A stretch of 43,514 bases of DNA, taken from NCBI GenBank assembly GCA_002427465.1, contig DIRC01000034.1, forward strand, positions 1 to 43,514, in the 5' to 3' direction. Made by a program: the position numbers and the translations under genes. Positions 42,410 to 43,514 of this stretch are shown piece after piece. The notes under the pieces were generated by a model. It was not told the origin of the DNA, searched no databases, and saw nothing but the letters and a program-made list of their open reading frames with translations. Position 1 is the first letter of the stretch. The number at the start of each line of letters is the position of its first letter. This stretch comes from Clostridiales bacterium UBA5446 (lineage in GTDB: Bacteria; Bacillota; Clostridia; Oscillospirales; Oscillospiraceae).

Positions 42410-43514
42410 GTGAAGAGATGTGCGGATTACGCCGCCCGCTATGCCGGCTGGCACGACTGGAAATGGCAGTGTGCCCACAGGATCACGACGGCGGAGGAGG
42501 CCGCGGATTTCCTGAAGCTGAGCCCGGGCGAAAAATCGGATGTAGCCAAATGTCTTGACGCTTTTCGCATGGCCATCACGCCGTATTACGCTACCCTCAT
42601 TAATCCGGAAGATCCGGAAGACCCGATCCGGAAGATTTGCGTGCCTGACATTTCGGAAACCAGCCCCTGTGCGGACGATATGGCCGACCCCCTGGGAGAG
42701 GAACGGGACAGCCCCGTGCCGCATATTGTGCACCGTTATCCGGACAGGGTTCTTTTTCTGGTTACCCTCCGCTGCTCCACTTACTGCCGGTACTGCACCC
42801 GGCGGCGCGTGGTGGGGGAGGAGGACCGGATCATCACCGAGCCGGAGATGCGCGCCGCCCTGTCATACATCCGTAAACACGAGGAGATACGGGATGTGCT
42901 GATTTCCGGCGGAGACCCGCTGGTGATGAACACCGCAAAGCTGGAACGAATTATCTCTTCCCTGCGGGCGATACCTCATGTTGACATTATCCGCATCGGC
43001 ACCCGGGTCCCCGTGGTTCTGCCCATGCGGATCACCGATGAGCTGCTGGATATGCTGAAGAAATATCAGCCCATATGGATAAATACCCACTTTGCTCACC
43101 CCCGGGAGATCACGCCGGACTCCGAGCGGGCCTGCGCCGCCATTGTGGACGCGGGCATCCCCCTGGGGAACCAGACCGTGCTGCTGCGGGGCGTAAACGA
43201 CAGTGCGGAGATCTTGAAGGCCCTGTTTCTGAAGCTGGTGCATATGCGCGTGCGCCCGTATTATCTCTACCAGTGCGACCTATCCCGGGGCATCGGGCAT
43301 TTCCGCACAACGGTTGAGACGGGCATCGCGATCATGCACGACCTCACCGGGAATATCTCCGGCTACGCGGTGCCGAAATTCGTAATTGACGCGCCGGGGG
43401 GCGGGGGAAAGATCCCCATAAATTATGACTATGTGCTCTCAAGGGACGATAAGGAAGTCGTCATGGAAAATTTCCGGGGCGAAATCTACCGTTACCCGCA
43501 GCCCCGGGAGACCT
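42410..43514 (+). CDS. kamA: Lysine 2,3-aminomutase, 3' end beyond window
   Basis: At least 368 residues; the stop is beyond the window and about 50 residues are missing. This radical-SAM/PLP enzyme moves the amino group of L-lysine from C2 to C3, giving beta-lysine. The cluster cysteines are Cys122, Cys126 and Cys129 in RCSTYCRYCTRRR. The PLP lysine is Lys334 in APGGGGK. The lysine side-chain binders are Asp290 (YQCDLS) and Asp327 (FVIDAP). These sit at a constant offset of three from the Clostridium subterminale enzyme (Cys125/129/132, Asp293, Asp330, Lys337). Glutamate mutases change the two Asp, so lysine is the expected substrate. Start GTG 42410 follows GGGGGTGA. It is coupled to the ATP-grasp gene. 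Confidence 0.92.
   Translation, partial: MKRCADYAARYAGWHDWKWQCAHRITTAEEAADFLKLSPGEKSDVAKCLDAFRMAITPYYATLINPEDPEDPIRKICVPDISETSPCADDMADPLGEERDSPVPHIVHRYPDRVLFLVTLRCSTYCRYCTRRRVVGEEDRIITEPEMRAALSYIRKHEEIRDVLISGGDPLVMNTAKLERIISSLRAIPHVDIIRIGTRVPVVLPMRITDELLDMLKKYQPIWINTHFAHPREITPDSERACAAIVDAGIPLGNQTVLLRGVNDSAEILKALFLKLVHMRVRPYYLYQCDLSRGIGHFRTTVETGIAIMHDLTGNISGYAVPKFVIDAPGGGGKIPINYDYVLSRDDKEVVMENFRGEIYRYPQPRET

Overview
The window looks like chromosomal core DNA from a GC-rich, low-spore-type Gram-positive anaerobe of the class Clostridia, most likely an Oscillospiraceae-type gut bacterium. That placement is an inference. It rests on a DivIVA/SepF division cluster together with Hfq, a proBAC-pyruvate carboxylase-hemZ run, a wall-anchored Cna-B adhesin, AGGAGG-type ribosome binding sites and many GTG/TTG starts. 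No phage, insertion sequence, CRISPR array or tRNA was seen. The only RNA gene is a 5S rRNA at the left edge, presumably the tail of an rRNA operon.

Layout. Positions 1-152 hold the 5S rRNA and its terminator. From 163 to 9370 a leftward block carries rluD, lspA (with an unusual 130-residue tail), ileS, divIVA, sepF, a yggS-type PLP protein, an orphan HlyD-like membrane protein, hfq and miaA. From 9461 to 17060 lie degV, a leftward mutL, and a rightward miaB-mutS-CPBP protease unit, with mutL and miaB firing from overlapping divergent promoters. From 17129 to 21453 a c-di-GMP phosphodiesterase (leftward) and a diguanylate cyclase (rightward) flank thiamine pyrophosphokinase. From 21506 to 30590 a tightly packed leftward operon reads proB-proA-proC-pyc-hemZ-udk. 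Asparaginase diverges from proB.

From 32004 to 37982 a surface module contains a promoter with two direct repeats in its -35 region, a small conserved protein and a 1,783-residue adhesin. The adhesin has a von Willebrand A domain, nine Cna-B domains and an SPKTG sorting motif. It is followed by a metallophosphoesterase, a 59-residue small gene, and a GntR(YtrA-type)-ABC ATPase-permease operon with a near-perfect 36-bp operator over its promoter. The right edge has a DdlA-like ATP-grasp ligase followed by a lysine 2,3-aminomutase that runs off the window.

Most of the sequence is housekeeping: translation and tRNA modification, mismatch repair, cell division, proline and oxaloacetate supply, haem and cofactor enzymes. 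The parts most worth following up are the ATP-grasp/lysine 2,3-aminomutase pair (possible beta-lysine conjugate synthesis), the adhesin with its cysteine/histidine-rich insertion directly after the MIDAS motif, the LspA tail, the YtrA-type operator, and the leader structures of hfq and the diguanylate cyclase.
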